64,000 nucleotides of DNA, from the NCBI RefSeq assembly GCF_017813245.1, contig NZ_JAGIQL010000006.1, positions 1-64,000 of the forward strand. Direction: 5' to 3'. The position numbers were made by a program, and so were the translations under genes. Of the stretch, positions 1 through 9,447 are shown piece after piece; the stretch's first letter is position 1; each line of letters begins with the position of its first letter. The notes beneath the pieces were generated by a model. The model was not told where the DNA came from and ran no database searches. It saw only the letters and a program-made list of their open reading frames with translations. This DNA comes from Streptomyces montanisoli (GTDB lineage Bacteria; Actinomycetota; Actinomycetes; Streptomycetales; Streptomycetaceae).

Positions 1-405
1 CCGCAGCCGGCTTCGCCGGCACCCCGACCACGGATACGTCACCCCACTTGAAACGAGAACCCTTCTGAGGCAGAACCTCGCCCCCGCAGCGTAAGCACCC
101 GCTGTCCAAGTTCAGGGGGGAACTTCAAACAGCCCGTGGCCTGCGCCTTGTTGGCACGCTCGCGATGTTGGGAAATGTTTCCTTGTTTTGAGTCTTGACC
201 CCAAAACCAACACGACAGCAAACTGTGCCCCATCTCCCCTCGCTGGGCGAAGAGCACTGCGCGCCCCGGTCAGGCACGGCCGGGCGCCGCCGACGCTCCA
301 TCTCTCGTTTGGCCGGCGTTTCCGTGACGAGTACCGCCTCTGCCCCAGTCAGGACGCACGACGCCTCCACGGCGCGCGCCCTTCCACGACAGTCGAGGAG
401 CACTC
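1..405. other. left-edge stretch without a convincing gene
   Basis: I see no supportable coding region here. A minus-strand frame from about 109 to the edge reads with one CxxC pair and a lysine/arginine-rich stretch, but it has no Shine-Dalgarno sequence and an in-frame stop just upstream, so at most it is the tail of a broken gene. A TTGACC hexamer at 195-200 could be a -35 element for the downstream secreted enzyme, but no good -10 sits at the right distance. Confidence 0.4.
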
Positions 406-2940
406 ATGACCGGAATCAACCGCCGCGGCTTCATCACGGCCGCGGGCCTCGGCTCCGCCGCCCTGGCCCTGCCGCTGACCGGCGCGGCGGGCACGGCGAG
501 CGCGAGCCCCGGCCGGCCGCGACCCCTGGCGGCCAAGGTGAAGGCCTCCGGCGCGTGGCAGGTGGCCGTCAGGGAGCTCGGCTGGGCCTTCAGCGGCTCC
601 GTCGGCTCGGCGGCGACCGGCATCACCGCCGGATCGGGCTCCGACGCGCTCGGCCGGTACACCGAGACCACGTTCACCTTCCAGGGCGGCGCACGGAAGG
701 GCGGCATCCGGGTCTACCGGGACGCGTCGTCCGTCGTCTTCACCGACACGTACGTCAAGGCAGGCGCGAACGGCAACCCGTTCCCGACCTTCACCCGCTA
801 CCCGGACCTCGGGCACCAGTTGAGCCACAGCGACTGCTTCGGGCGGTTCCAGTTCAACACCTTCTCGGGTGCGTCGGACAGCCCGTGGGTGTTCTTCGAC
901 GGGTCGGGCAACACCTTCGTGCTGTCGGCGGCGAACCACTTCCAGGAGGCGGAGACCAGCCGGGGCGCCGACGGCTCCATCGCGGCCGGTGTGATCGGCT
1001 CGGTCGCCACCCTGCCTGCCGGCTACACCCGGCAGACGATCCTGACGGCCTCGGACGGTGTCGGCACCGCGCACCGCGCCTGGGGCACCGCGCTCACCAG
1101 GCTCGCGGGCAAGCCGCTGCCGGCCAACGACGCGGGCGTGGTCCTCAGCACCCTGGGCTACTGGACCGACAACGGCGCCGACTACTACTACAAGTACGAG
1201 CAGCCCAAGGGCTACACGGGCACACTGCTCGCCGTCCGCGACGAGTGGGCGTCCCAGAAGATCCCGATGGGCTACATGCAGCTCGACAGCTGGTGGTACC
1301 CCAAGGGCCCGAACGCCGACTGGAACGACCTGCCGGACGGCACCTACCTGTACGAGGCGGACAAGGAGCTGTTCCCTGACGGGCTGTCCGCGTTCCAGAA
1401 GAAGCTGGCGCTGCCGCTCGTCACCCACGCACGGTGGATGGACAAGTCGAGCCCGTATCACGGCGAGTACGCGATGTCGGACGACATCGTCACCGACCCG
1501 GCGTACTGGCAGCACGTCATGGACTACCTGCGCGACGGCGGAGTCGTCGTCTACGAGCAGGACTGGCTCTGCAACAAGGCCAAGCCCGCCGAGAACCTGA
1601 ACGACGCCGACGCGTTCTTCGACAACATGGCCCACCACGCCGCGGGCGACGGCCTCGACATGCAGTACTGCATGGCACTGCCGCGCGACTACCTGCAGTC
1701 CGTCCGCTACCCCAACCTGACGACCATCCGCGTCAGCGACGACCGCTTCGACCGTCCCAAGTGGGACATGTTCCTCTACGACTCGCAGTTCGCGGGATCG
1801 CTCGGGGTGTGGCCATGGGTGGACGTGTTCATGAGCGGCGAGCTCAACAACCTGCTCCTGGCGAACCTTTCGGCCGGTCCTGTCGGCGTCGGGGACTCGC
1901 TGGGGAAGATCGACGCGGGGCATCTGTTCCAGGTGGTGCGTCCCGACGGGATCATCGTCAAGCCGGACGTGCCCATCGTCCCCACCGACGCCACGTACGT
2001 CGGCGAGGCGGCCGGGAAGATGCCCGCCATGGTGGCGTCCACGCACGTGGACCACTCCGGGCTGACGTACCGCTACGTCTTCTCGTACGCCCGTCAGTTC
2101 GTCGAGCCGGAGCAGACGTACCAGGCGGAGGAGGCGACGCTCTCGGGAGCGGTCGTCGGCCGGGACAACTCCGGTTACACCGGTAGCGGGTTCGCCGACT
2201 ACCAGCACTCAGACGGCGACTACGTGGAGTGGACGGTGCAGGCGCCGGCAGCGGGCACCTACACGCTCCAGTTCCGCTACGCGAACGCGTCGTTCACCGA
2301 CCGTCCGCTCGCGGTCGCGGTGAACGGCGGCGACGCGCACACACTGTCGTTCCCGTCGACCGGCTGGTGGACGTCGTGGAGCGTCGTGGGCACGACCGTC
2401 ACACTGAACGAGGGGGCCAACACCGTACGCGCGACGGCCACCGGGGCCAGCGGCGGCAACATCGACTGGCTCGGCGTCACGCAGGGGTCCGTGCCGACGG
2501 GCATGTCCCAGAAGACCTCGTTCACACTGAAGGAGCTGGGGACCACCGGACGGGCGTACGTCTACGACTACTACGCGGGAACGGGCCAACTGGTCACCGG
2601 TGGCGGCCGCGTGAACGCCACCGTCGGCGACGGCACCTACTGGATCGTCGCGCCGGTGGGCCACTCCGGCATCGCCTTCCTCGGCGACGCCGGCAAGTTC
2701 GTCGCACACGGCACCCAGCGCGTCGAGCACGTGCACGACGACGGACACGTACACGCCACGATCGCGTTCGCGGCGGGCGAGGGCCCGGTCACGCTGCACG
2801 GCTACGCACCGCACAAGCCGCACGTCTCCGCCACCACCGGACGGGTAGGCCCCGTCGCGTACGACGCGAAAACACACCGCTTCACGGTCACGGCGACCGC
2901 GGCGGCGAACGACAGGGCCACGCTCACGATCAGGCCCTGA
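406..2940 (+). CDS. secreted glycoside hydrolase-like protein with C-terminal carbohydrate-binding module
   Basis: An 844-residue exported protein. The N terminus has a twin-arginine signal (NRRGF near residue 5, then a hydrophobic stretch ending in an Ala-rich cleavage region near 35). The central part (about 240-480) is rich in aromatic/acidic motifs typical of TIM-barrel glycosidases: YMQLDSWW, YEQDWL and an aspartate-rich stretch near SDDRFD. These recall clan GH-D/GH31-like alpha-glycosidases, but I cannot assign a family. Residues about 570-695 look like a CBM6/CBM35 beta-sandwich (starts YQAEEATLSG, includes DGDYVEW, ends IDWLGV). A GAGGAG ribosome-binding site lies 5 bases before the ATG. 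The likely role is hydrolysis of an external plant or microbial polysaccharide. The gene is monocistronic, with a hairpin after the stop. Confidence 0.75.
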   Translation: MTGINRRGFITAAGLGSAALALPLTGAAGTASASPGRPRPLAAKVKASGAWQVAVRELGWAFSGSVGSAATGITAGSGSDALGRYTETTFTFQGGARKGGIRVYRDASSVVFTDTYVKAGANGNPFPTFTRYPDLGHQLSHSDCFGRFQFNTFSGASDSPWVFFDGSGNTFVLSAANHFQEAETSRGADGSIAAGVIGSVATLPAGYTRQTILTASDGVGTAHRAWGTALTRLAGKPLPANDAGVVLSTLGYWTDNGADYYYKYEQPKGYTGTLLAVRDEWASQKIPMGYMQLDSWWYPKGPNADWNDLPDGTYLYEADKELFPDGLSAFQKKLALPLVTHARWMDKSSPYHGEYAMSDDIVTDPAYWQHVMDYLRDGGVVVYEQDWLCNKAKPAENLNDADAFFDNMAHHAAGDGLDMQYCMALPRDYLQSVRYPNLTTIRVSDDRFDRPKWDMFLYDSQFAGSLGVWPWVDVFMSGELNNLLLANLSAGPVGVGDSLGKIDAGHLFQVVRPDGIIVKPDVPIVPTDATYVGEAAGKMPAMVASTHVDHSGLTYRYVFSYARQFVEPEQTYQAEEATLSGAVVGRDNSGYTGSGFADYQHSDGDYVEWTVQAPAAGTYTLQFRYANASFTDRPLAVAVNGGDAHTLSFPSTGWWTSWSVVGTTVTLNEGANTVRATATGASGGNIDWLGVTQGSVPTGMSQKTSFTLKELGTTGRAYVYDYYAGTGQLVTGGGRVNATVGDGTYWIVAPVGHSGIAFLGDAGKFVAHGTQRVEHVHDDGHVHATIAFAAGEGPVTLHGYAPHKPHVSATTGRVGPVAYDAKTHRFTVTATAAANDRATLTIRP

Positions 2941-2954
2941 CGGCCGGGCCGCCC

Positions 2955-2983
2955 GACCGGTGGGCCGTGTGCGCTCACCGGTC
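2955..2983 (+). terminator. hairpin after the glycosidase gene
   Basis: An 8-bp perfect inverted repeat (GACCGGTG / CACCGGTC) with a 13-base loop begins 15 bases after the stop codon. There is no U-run, which is common for Streptomyces terminators. It also separates this gene from the convergent restriction cluster. Confidence 0.5.
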
Positions 2984-3078
2984 GGTGCGGACGCGGACCT
3001 GCTGCGGCGCGCGATGGCTCATCGGGAGCCGCAAGGATTGATCCAGGCGCCTCGCGGCAACCCAACAAGTTCCGGGCG

Positions 3079-3864
3079 TCAAGCGATGCCACCCATCCAC
3101 ATGCGGCGGCCCAGTTCGTTCAACTCCCCGCGGCGCTCGTCGCACTCCGGCAGTGCTGACCTGAGAATCCGCCAGTAATCGGCGCCGTGCCCATTGATCC
3201 GCACATGGGCCAATTCATGGGCGATCACGTAATCGACCAGGTGCATCGGCAACTGGAAGAGGGGCCAGCCCAGGCTCATCAGGCCCGAAGCGCTGTCACC
3301 TTTGCGACCACGGTTGTATGTCCCCCACCTTCCGCCGAGGTCCGAAACGCCCACCGCGGGTTCTGCGACCCACAGGCGGGCGGCCCAGGGCTGGAGCCGT
3401 CCTCTCGCCCATGCCTGTCCGGCCCGGCAGTACCAGTCGATCAGCGCTGCCCGTCCGACAGCGGGGTTCTGCGCCTGCTCTGTGGTGATCACCAGCCGCC
3501 CCGCAACCAGCCGTACAGCACTGCCGGCCGGCGCGTTCCGGTCGATGGCCAACCGGTAGGTCCGCCCCAGGTAGCGGAACACCTCACCCTCAACGAGCCG
3601 TTTGGCCGGACTCAGCGGCATGGTTTCCACGCGAAGGGCGATCTTCGACGCCAGCCAAGTGCGGTGCTCACGTACGAATCTCTCGGCGTCCATGAACGGA
3701 CGCCCTGCCGGCACGTGCAGGACCACTTCGGCGTCCGGCTCAACGGTCAGCGCGAACCGCTTGCGCCGACCGCTGACCCTTACCCGCAGCTCAACACCGT
3801 CCACGGTGAGCCGGGCCCCTTCAACGAGGTCAGGCGGGGTATGGCTAGCGGTTGCGGCGGTCAC
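3079..3864 (-). CDS. YgjP/DUF45 (SprT-like) zinc metallopeptidase linked to type I restriction
   Basis: About 261 residues. The zinc-protease signature HELAH lies at residues 216-220, followed by a further His (NGH) six residues on, as in the YgjP/DUF45 family (M48/SprT-like fold). Family members commonly sit beside hsdR/M/S genes; their role there is unproven. I chose the GTG at 3864, which is just inside the end of hsdR and has GGAG about 9 bases upstream; an earlier GTG at 3903 would overlap hsdR by 35 bases. The chosen start leaves the hsdR stop only about 5 bases away, so the gene is probably translationally coupled. A zinc protease acting on damaged DNA-protein complexes or on restriction subunits is speculation. 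Confidence 0.8.
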   Translation of the reverse strand: MTAATASHTPPDLVEGARLTVDGVELRVRVSGRRKRFALTVEPDAEVVLHVPAGRPFMDAERFVREHRTWLASKIALRVETMPLSPAKRLVEGEVFRYLGRTYRLAIDRNAPAGSAVRLVAGRLVITTEQAQNPAVGRAALIDWYCRAGQAWARGRLQPWAARLWVAEPAVGVSDLGGRWGTYNRGRKGDSASGLMSLGWPLFQLPMHLVDYVIAHELAHVRINGHGADYWRILRSALPECDERRGELNELGRRMWMGGIA

Positions 3865-3868
3865 CCTC

Positions 3869-6800
3869 TCATTCTCCGCGAGACCAGGCCAGGAAGCTCG
3901 CACGCCGACCCGCCGCGAAGACCGCGAGTTTCTGCGCGATCTTGTTCAAAGGGGCCCAGTCCGCCCCGACAGGCACCATTCCGCCACGCACCAACCGACC
4001 GTGGATCCTGCGCGCCAGCGCATCGATGTCCTGACTCTCCCCCTGGTACGACACCCGGCCCATGAAGCCCGCCGCTTCGGCGCACACATCGCTCACCAGC
4101 GGACGGATGTCATGCCCGCGCGGGACGATCTCCGGATTGTCTCCCAGCAACTGTTTGAGCAGCCGGAACAGCCGAGCCTCCACCACGCTGAGGCTCGCGA
4201 GCGACTCGTCCTCCTCGGCCTCGCTCCGCGCCTGGTCGATCAGGGGTCCGAGCTCCGCTTTCAACTCCTCGAAGTGCCCGGCCAGCTCCCGCAGGATCTC
4301 CTCCAGGCGCGCGGAGAGGCGTACGTACTTCTCCGGGTCCTCCTGGCGCACCCGCTCCTCCAGGTGGAAGCGGAGGGCGTGCTGCATTTCGGCGGCGGCC
4401 TCGCCGGCGGGAAGGGCGCGCACCCTTTCGTCGAACACGGGCGAGGTGAGAAGGACAGGAGGCAGCGCCTGCTCGATCTCCGGCCCTTCGAGGTGGCCGG
4501 CCACCATCGCACGAACCTTGCGTCCGAGGGTGTGCAGGCTGAACGTACCGCCGGGGCCGTCGCGGAAGTGTCTGCGGACGCGCTTTTGGAGCAGCGTCCA
4601 GCGGCGGGCGTCGTCCACGTGGTCGAGGCCCGCCTCATGCGGCAGCACCCGCTCCAGCGTGTCGAGGAACCGCTTCAGTACCTCGTCGTATCCGAACCGC
4701 ACCGCGTCGGGCTCGAACAGCTCCAGTACACTCCCCATCTCGTTGAACGAGGCGAGGTCCTGCTCACTGACGCCGTGCGCGCGCAGATATGCGCGTACCG
4801 CCTCGGCCGCCGGTTTCAGTCCGCCGATCTCCTCGGACATGCTGCGCATGGTGTCGTCCACGTCGTCCTGCTGATAGTCGGCAAGGGCGTCGGTGAGGTG
4901 GTCGAAGACGCCGTAGTAGTCGACTACACGGCCAATGCGCTTGCCCGCCATCGGACGGTTCACCCGGGCGACGGCCTGGAGCAGTTCGGCATCCCGGATC
5001 GGACGGTCCAGGTAGAGCACCTGCTCACGCGGCGCGTCGAAGCCGGTGAGCAGCATCGACTTGACGATGAGGAACGCGATCGGGCTGTCGGGGTGGACGG
5101 CGGCGGGCTTCTGCGCGGCGGCCGGCGGATCGGCCTCGGGCTGCGACCAGGGGTAGTCCCCGGCCCCAGGGCTATCTTGTGTGCCGGGCTCCGGAGAGCC
5201 GAAGGGCGTCGACGCCACCCAGTCGGGCTCGGGAGGAAGTTGGGGGAACGGCTGGTGGAACCGCTCGATGTATCCCTCCTGCAGGTCGTGATCGGTCCAG
5301 TCCAACCACTCTCGCCGCTTGCGTTCCTCGCCGGGGGAGACGACCGGCACGAAGTCGATGCGGCGTAGCAGGGAACGATACTGGTACGCCTGGAGGCGAT
5401 AGCGCTGCCGCCTCGTCAGGTTCTTCGGCAGTATTCCGGCAAGTGACTCGGGATCGAACCGTGCCAGCTCCTCCAGCAGGTTGTCGCGCGCCAATCGCAG
5501 CGCGTCGCGGTATTCGACCGCGGCCTTGCGGCTCACGGCCGCGACCTGGGCCTTGAAGTCGCCGTCGGGCAACACCCACGTCACCCAGTGCTCCAGCATG
5601 TCCTCAGCCTTCGCACGAATCATCGGCAGCGATTCGGCGACGTCCCGCTCTGTGGGCGACTCCTTGAGCAGAGCCGCGCGCTCCGCCGGTGTCCGGTCAC
5701 GGACCAGGTCGGCGAACTTCCGGTCGAGCCCGTCCTTGTCGAAGACCTTGCCTTCCCCGGTGCGGCCTTCGTAGCGGATGCGGACGACCACGCCGTCGCG
5801 TTCGGCCTCCGACATCCGGTAGGTGTCGATGAAATCACCATCGGGTCCGACGAAGATCCGCCGCGTGTCGTCCAGTTGGCCGGTCGTGATCGGCGTACCC
5901 GTGAAACCGATCTTCGCCGCGTTGGGGACGGCCTTGCGCAGGGCGGCGTGCAGCACGTTGGTGTGGGAGCGGTGGGCCTCGTCGACCAGCACCAGGAACT
6001 CGCTTGAGGTGTTGCACTGCGTGAAGTTCAGGACCGGCGCAGGATCCACCGTACGAGGTTCCCGCCTGGCCCGCTCGGCGTCCGCGTACTCCCTGGTCAG
6101 GTCCCGATCATCCTCCCCGCCCTTGGCCTCCCCCGCGAACGTGACCCCCGCGCCGTATTTCTGGATCATCGCGAAGACGACTCGGCGCCCACCGTCGCGC
6201 AGCAGCCCCTCCATCTGCGCGCGGGTCTGGGCGGTCACGGTGTCCGACTCGCTCAACTTCAGCGTCCGGGCGAGCTGGTCCTGCAGCTGGGTGCGGTCGG
6301 TGACCACCACGACCGTGAACTCGCCCAGCTTGTGGTGCAGATGGATGCGCCGGACCAGGAAGGCCATGGTCAGGCTCTTGCCGGAGCCCTGGGTGTGCCA
6401 GATGACGCCCCCGCGCTCGTCGTCCGGCACAGCGGCGCCGCGGGACCGGCCTGTCAGCAGCCGCCGCACGGCCTTCTCGGCGGCCCGGTACTGCTGGTGG
6501 CGGGCAGCGGCCTTCACCGTACGCACGCCCGCCTCGGTCTCGACCGGCAGGAGGACGAGGTAGTGACGCACAAAGGTGAGCAGTCCGGCGGGACGCAGAA
6601 CGACCCCGACGAGCTTGTGCCGCTCATTGAGCGGTCCGACGCCGTCCGGAAGTTCGCCTCGCAGCTCAGCCACACTCTCGGGCTCGACGCTCCGCCAGGG
6701 GTGGAAGCGCGCCGGGTCCGACGTGACTGTACCGAGGTACGCGGTCTCCGACGTGGCCGCCACCAGCAGTTGGACGGTGCGGAACAGCTCCGGTACTCCC

Positions 6801-7408
6801 GCGGGAACCGGCAGACCGCTCCCGTCCCGCTCGTCGTCGGTGACCGGATCACCGGCGTAGTAGCGCAGGTCCAGTACGGCGCTGCGTATCGGGTCGGCGA
6901 GGTCGGGACTCTTGCACTCGACCGCCACCAGCGGGATGCCGTTGACGAACAGCACGATGTCCAGGACGGACAGCTCTCCCGAACGGTTTCGCACCCGCAA
7001 CTGGTCAACGACGGTGAACTCGTTGAGCGCTCGGCGCTCCTCATGCCACTCGACGTACTGAACGGTGGCCGAGGCGCCAGCGTGCGCGGCGGACGGCCCG
7101 GGCAGCACATATCCGCTGAGCAGCATGTCGGTGGCGGCGAAGTTCGCTTCCGCGATGCCCTTGCCGAGCGGTGCGGAGGCCAGCGCGGCGGCGGAGCGGT
7201 CCCCGTCCGTACTGTCCATCCAGGGCCGGCCGTCCACGGCCCGGACATTGATCCGGCGCAGCGCCGCGTGCAACCGGCCGAGCAGCAGCGGCTTATCGGC
7301 GTCGAGCGTCCCCGCCTCGGGACCGCGGACGTGCGTCCACCCCATCGCCCGGAGCTGGGCGAGGATCGGCAACTCCACCTCGTCCCGCTCAGCCTGTGCC
7401 GCCGTCAT
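3869..7408 (-). CDS. hsdR: type I restriction enzyme R subunit (endonuclease/translocase)
   Basis: About 1179 residues, normal for HsdR. The N-terminal nuclease domain shows the PD-(D/E)xK pattern (LDIVLFVNGIPLVAVECKS). The translocase core has a Walker A (HTQGSGKSL), a DEAH box (LVDEAHRSH) and TGTPI. The long C-terminal helical part binds the methylase core. With HsdM and HsdS it forms the cytoplasmic complex that translocates on and cleaves unmodified DNA. I start at the ATG at 7408 (TAAQAERDEVELP follows), with an AGAGG-type ribosome site; an upstream in-frame ATG at 7462 gives a low-complexity leader. Next toward the 3' side is the DUF45 protease gene; upstream, two small genes and a divergent regulator pair separate it from hsdSM. 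Confidence 0.95.
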   Translation of the reverse strand: MTAAQAERDEVELPILAQLRAMGWTHVRGPEAGTLDADKPLLLGRLHAALRRINVRAVDGRPWMDSTDGDRSAAALASAPLGKGIAEANFAATDMLLSGYVLPGPSAAHAGASATVQYVEWHEERRALNEFTVVDQLRVRNRSGELSVLDIVLFVNGIPLVAVECKSPDLADPIRSAVLDLRYYAGDPVTDDERDGSGLPVPAGVPELFRTVQLLVAATSETAYLGTVTSDPARFHPWRSVEPESVAELRGELPDGVGPLNERHKLVGVVLRPAGLLTFVRHYLVLLPVETEAGVRTVKAAARHQQYRAAEKAVRRLLTGRSRGAAVPDDERGGVIWHTQGSGKSLTMAFLVRRIHLHHKLGEFTVVVVTDRTQLQDQLARTLKLSESDTVTAQTRAQMEGLLRDGGRRVVFAMIQKYGAGVTFAGEAKGGEDDRDLTREYADAERARREPRTVDPAPVLNFTQCNTSSEFLVLVDEAHRSHTNVLHAALRKAVPNAAKIGFTGTPITTGQLDDTRRIFVGPDGDFIDTYRMSEAERDGVVVRIRYEGRTGEGKVFDKDGLDRKFADLVRDRTPAERAALLKESPTERDVAESLPMIRAKAEDMLEHWVTWVLPDGDFKAQVAAVSRKAAVEYRDALRLARDNLLEELARFDPESLAGILPKNLTRRQRYRLQAYQYRSLLRRIDFVPVVSPGEERKRREWLDWTDHDLQEGYIERFHQPFPQLPPEPDWVASTPFGSPEPGTQDSPGAGDYPWSQPEADPPAAAQKPAAVHPDSPIAFLIVKSMLLTGFDAPREQVLYLDRPIRDAELLQAVARVNRPMAGKRIGRVVDYYGVFDHLTDALADYQQDDVDDTMRSMSEEIGGLKPAAEAVRAYLRAHGVSEQDLASFNEMGSVLELFEPDAVRFGYDEVLKRFLDTLERVLPHEAGLDHVDDARRWTLLQKRVRRHFRDGPGGTFSLHTLGRKVRAMVAGHLEGPEIEQALPPVLLTSPVFDERVRALPAGEAAAEMQHALRFHLEERVRQEDPEKYVRLSARLEEILRELAGHFEELKAELGPLIDQARSEAEEDESLASLSVVEARLFRLLKQLLGDNPEIVPRGHDIRPLVSDVCAEAAGFMGRVSYQGESQDIDALARRIHGRLVRGGMVPVGADWAPLNKIAQKLAVFAAGRRASFLAWSRGE

Positions 7409-7579
7409 ACGCCCGTGTCCTCTCTGCCCGCCCCGTCTCACGTGTTGGGGCGGGAGATCCATTCTGCGCCACGGACTGGGCGGAAGGGGACGTTCCGATC
7501 GAGCGGGAACGCTATGGGAGGGGACCGCGGGTCTCGCCTAATCCTCGGCCTAACGGGCAGCAGGCAGGGCGCCGTCCTG

Positions 7580-7927
7580 TTAGCCCTCGAACTCCCCGTC
7601 GGGGTCGTCGAAATCTGGGCTCTCGTCGGTTTCGTGCTCCGGATCCGGCAGCCGGGCGCCACGGCTCTCCGCGATCCGGTGGACGTCTCGCAGGGACTCC
7701 GCCAAACGGTCGGCGACGAAGCGGACCTGGGGGGCGGTCGCCTCGTGGTCGCCGAGCAGGTCCGCGGCGTGGTCCAGCAGTTCGGCCGCCATGTCGAGTT
7801 GGACAGTCTCGATCTCGTCGGCGACGCGGGAGACATGCCCGCTCCCACCGCCGAGCAGGTAGCAGGGCCTGCCGTCCGCGGTGGACCAGGGAAGGAGCCT
7901 TACGGTGCTGCCGCATCCAGCGTTCAC
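7580..7927 (-). CDS. small acidic protein of unknown function
   Basis: About 115 residues from a GTG at 7927 that overlaps the stop of the preceding gene (GTGA), so it is translationally coupled. It is helical and acidic, with an N-terminal STVRLLPW stretch, a central VSRVADEIE...AAELLDHA helix and a very acidic tail ending DDPDGEFEG. I recall similar small proteins beside XRE/DUF397 regulator pairs in Streptomyces but cannot name a domain. Its position suggests it belongs with the divergent regulator rather than with hsdR. Confidence 0.6.
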   Translation of the reverse strand: MNAGCGSTVRLLPWSTADGRPCYLLGGGSGHVSRVADEIETVQLDMAAELLDHAADLLGDHEATAPQVRFVADRLAESLRDVHRIAESRGARLPDPEHETDESPDFDDPDGEFEG

Positions 7928-8217
7928 GCGGCGACCTCCACGCCGTGGATGACCCGTGGGCCCACGTCGACGCCGTGCACGGCGAGCCACAGGGTGCACC
8001 GCCGGGCCCGCTGCCGCCAAGCCTCCGCACGGCTTGCTTCGTGGGCGAGGACGTAGCGGCGCACGAGGGCGGTGCCCCTTCCCCGCAGGAGGGGTACGGG
8101 GCCACGCCGTTGCGCCACGACGGACGGAGGTGCGGCGAATGCCGGGTGCGGGGCCGAGCGGGTGCGGCGACGGCGGCACGGCAGCAACGCGGCGAGCTTG
8201 GCGAGGAGTTTGTGCAT
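7924..8217 (-). CDS. small basic protein of unknown function, divergent from an XRE regulator
   Basis: About 97 residues, strongly basic at the N terminus (KLLAKLAALLPCRRRR) with a C-terminal region containing AHEASRAEAWRQRARR. The ATG at 8217 has GGAG about 6 bases upstream; longer readings upstream lack a ribosome site. Its stop overlaps the start of the next small gene by GTGA. It is divergent from the XRE gene across a 172-bp region that probably holds both promoters. I do not recognise the family. Confidence 0.55.
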   Translation of the reverse strand: MHKLLAKLAALLPCRRRRTRSAPHPAFAAPPSVVAQRRGPVPLLRGRGTALVRRYVLAHEASRAEAWRQRARRCTLWLAVHGVDVGPRVIHGVEVAA

Positions 8218-8389
8218 GGAACACTCCGTGAACTGAACTGAGCGGGACCACGGCCCACTACGGCGCCGCCGAACCCTTCGAGTAGGGAGGAGCCGCTGTG
8301 TAGCGGCCCATGCACACAGTGATACGAAGCGGGCTAGGCTCGCCAGAGGACAGCAGGTGACAAGGCATCTGTCACAAGGGGTGTTGAGG

Positions 8390-9184
8390 GTGAGCAACAA
8401 CTACGGCGACTGGATCAAGGCGCGGCGCAAGGCGGCGGGCCTCACGCAGGAGCAGCTTGCCGAGACCGCGATCATGACGCGCACGCACATCGCCCACATC
8501 GAGGCGGGGCGCCGCACACCGTCACGCGAGGACGCGCAGCGGCTGGACAGGGCGCTGAACACGGGCGATGTGCTGAGCAGCTTCCTGCCGGAGCAGGACG
8601 TGGCGGTCGCCGACTACTTCGAAGCGGCGCGGCAGCTCGAACAGCAGGCGACAGAAATCCGCGAGTTCGCGTTGACGTTCATCCCCGGCATCCTCCAGAC
8701 GGAGGCGTACGCTCGCGCGGTTTTTGGTACCGAGTACCCACCTCGGAGTGAAGAGGAGCGTGACAGGTACGTCGTCACACGGCAGGAACGTTCCAAGATC
8801 CTCACCGACCGCGTAACGCCCGTAGTATGGGCGCTGCTGGACGAGTCGGTGCTACGCCGGATGATCGGTGGCCCCGAGGTCATGGCCGAACAGCTCATGC
8901 ACGTCGTCGGGCTCGCCGAGAACACGCGTATCCGCGTGCATATTCTGCCGTTCGGGCTGGGCTACCACCCGGTTCTCCAGGGCATGCTCACGCTGTTGTG
9001 GTTCGAGGACCAACCCCCGGCCGCCTACACAGAAGGAATGTCTGTCGGCAAGGTCCACGATTCTCCAGCCGTGGTCCGGCAGTTGCAGGGTCGCTACGAT
9101 CTAGCTCTGGGCGACGCACTGCCGATGAAGGAGTCGATCACCCTCCTGCGGACGACAGCGAAGGACTACGGACACCATGACTGA
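8390..9184 (+). CDS. XRE-family regulator with DUF5753 (Scr1-like)
   Basis: About 264 residues. An N-terminal helix-turn-helix (WIKARRKAAGLTQEQLAE...THIAHIEAGRR, residues about 5-50) is followed by a DUF5753 region beginning YFEAARQLEQQATEIREF and LTFIPGILQTEAYA. This architecture is the Streptomyces Scr1/SCO4441 type, always paired with a DUF397 protein; the pair has been described as toxin-antitoxin-like and affects antibiotic production. I favour the GTG at 8390 over the start at 8357 because the protein then begins just before the HTH and an AAGGGG site lies upstream. The stop overlaps the DUF397 gene by 8 bases. Confidence 0.85.
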   Translation: MSNNYGDWIKARRKAAGLTQEQLAETAIMTRTHIAHIEAGRRTPSREDAQRLDRALNTGDVLSSFLPEQDVAVADYFEAARQLEQQATEIREFALTFIPGILQTEAYARAVFGTEYPPRSEEERDRYVVTRQERSKILTDRVTPVVWALLDESVLRRMIGGPEVMAEQLMHVVGLAENTRIRVHILPFGLGYHPVLQGMLTLLWFEDQPPAAYTEGMSVGKVHDSPAVVRQLQGRYDLALGDALPMKESITLLRTTAKDYGHHD

Positions 9185-9398
9185 CCACACGATCGCGGAC
9201 GCCTCCACGCTGAACGGCTGGCGCAAGTCGACGCACAGCAACGGCGAGGGCGGCAGTTGCGTCGAGGTCCTGGACCACCACCCCGCCGGCGTCCCCGTCC
9301 GCGACTCCAAGGACCCTCACGGCGTGGCCCTGCTCTACCCGACCATGGCCTGGAACCCCTTCATAGCCGCCCTGAAGGCCGGCGAATTCTCCGTCTGA
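9177..9398 (+). CDS. DUF397 domain protein (BldB/Scr2-like)
   Basis: A 73-residue DUF397 protein with the family landmarks WRKSTHSNGEGGSCVEV and VRDSKDPHG...L.F. Such proteins are the small partners of XRE-DUF5753 regulators and are related to BldB. In the Scr1/Scr2 pair the small protein behaves like the toxin-like member. The ATG overlaps the end of the regulator gene, so the two are co-translated. It is convergent with hsdS, leaving only 49 bases between stops, and divides the restriction locus in two. Confidence 0.9.
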   Translation: MTDHTIADASTLNGWRKSTHSNGEGGSCVEVLDHHPAGVPVRDSKDPHGVALLYPTMAWNPFIAALKAGEFSV

Positions 9399-9447
9399 CG
9401 TCCCGGCCGCCGCGCGAGCCGCCGGACTGCCGACGACCGGTGCCTGC

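Noticed and set aside
1..109. Minus-strand frame with a CxxC motif running off the left edge
   Set aside because: No start with a ribosome site, stop codon just upstream, only about 36 codons visible; no family recognised.
3602..5368. Long plus-strand open frame opposite hsdR
   Set aside because: Antisense shadow caused by high GC; residues are Arg/Glu/His/Val-biased and hsdR motifs are clear on the other strand.
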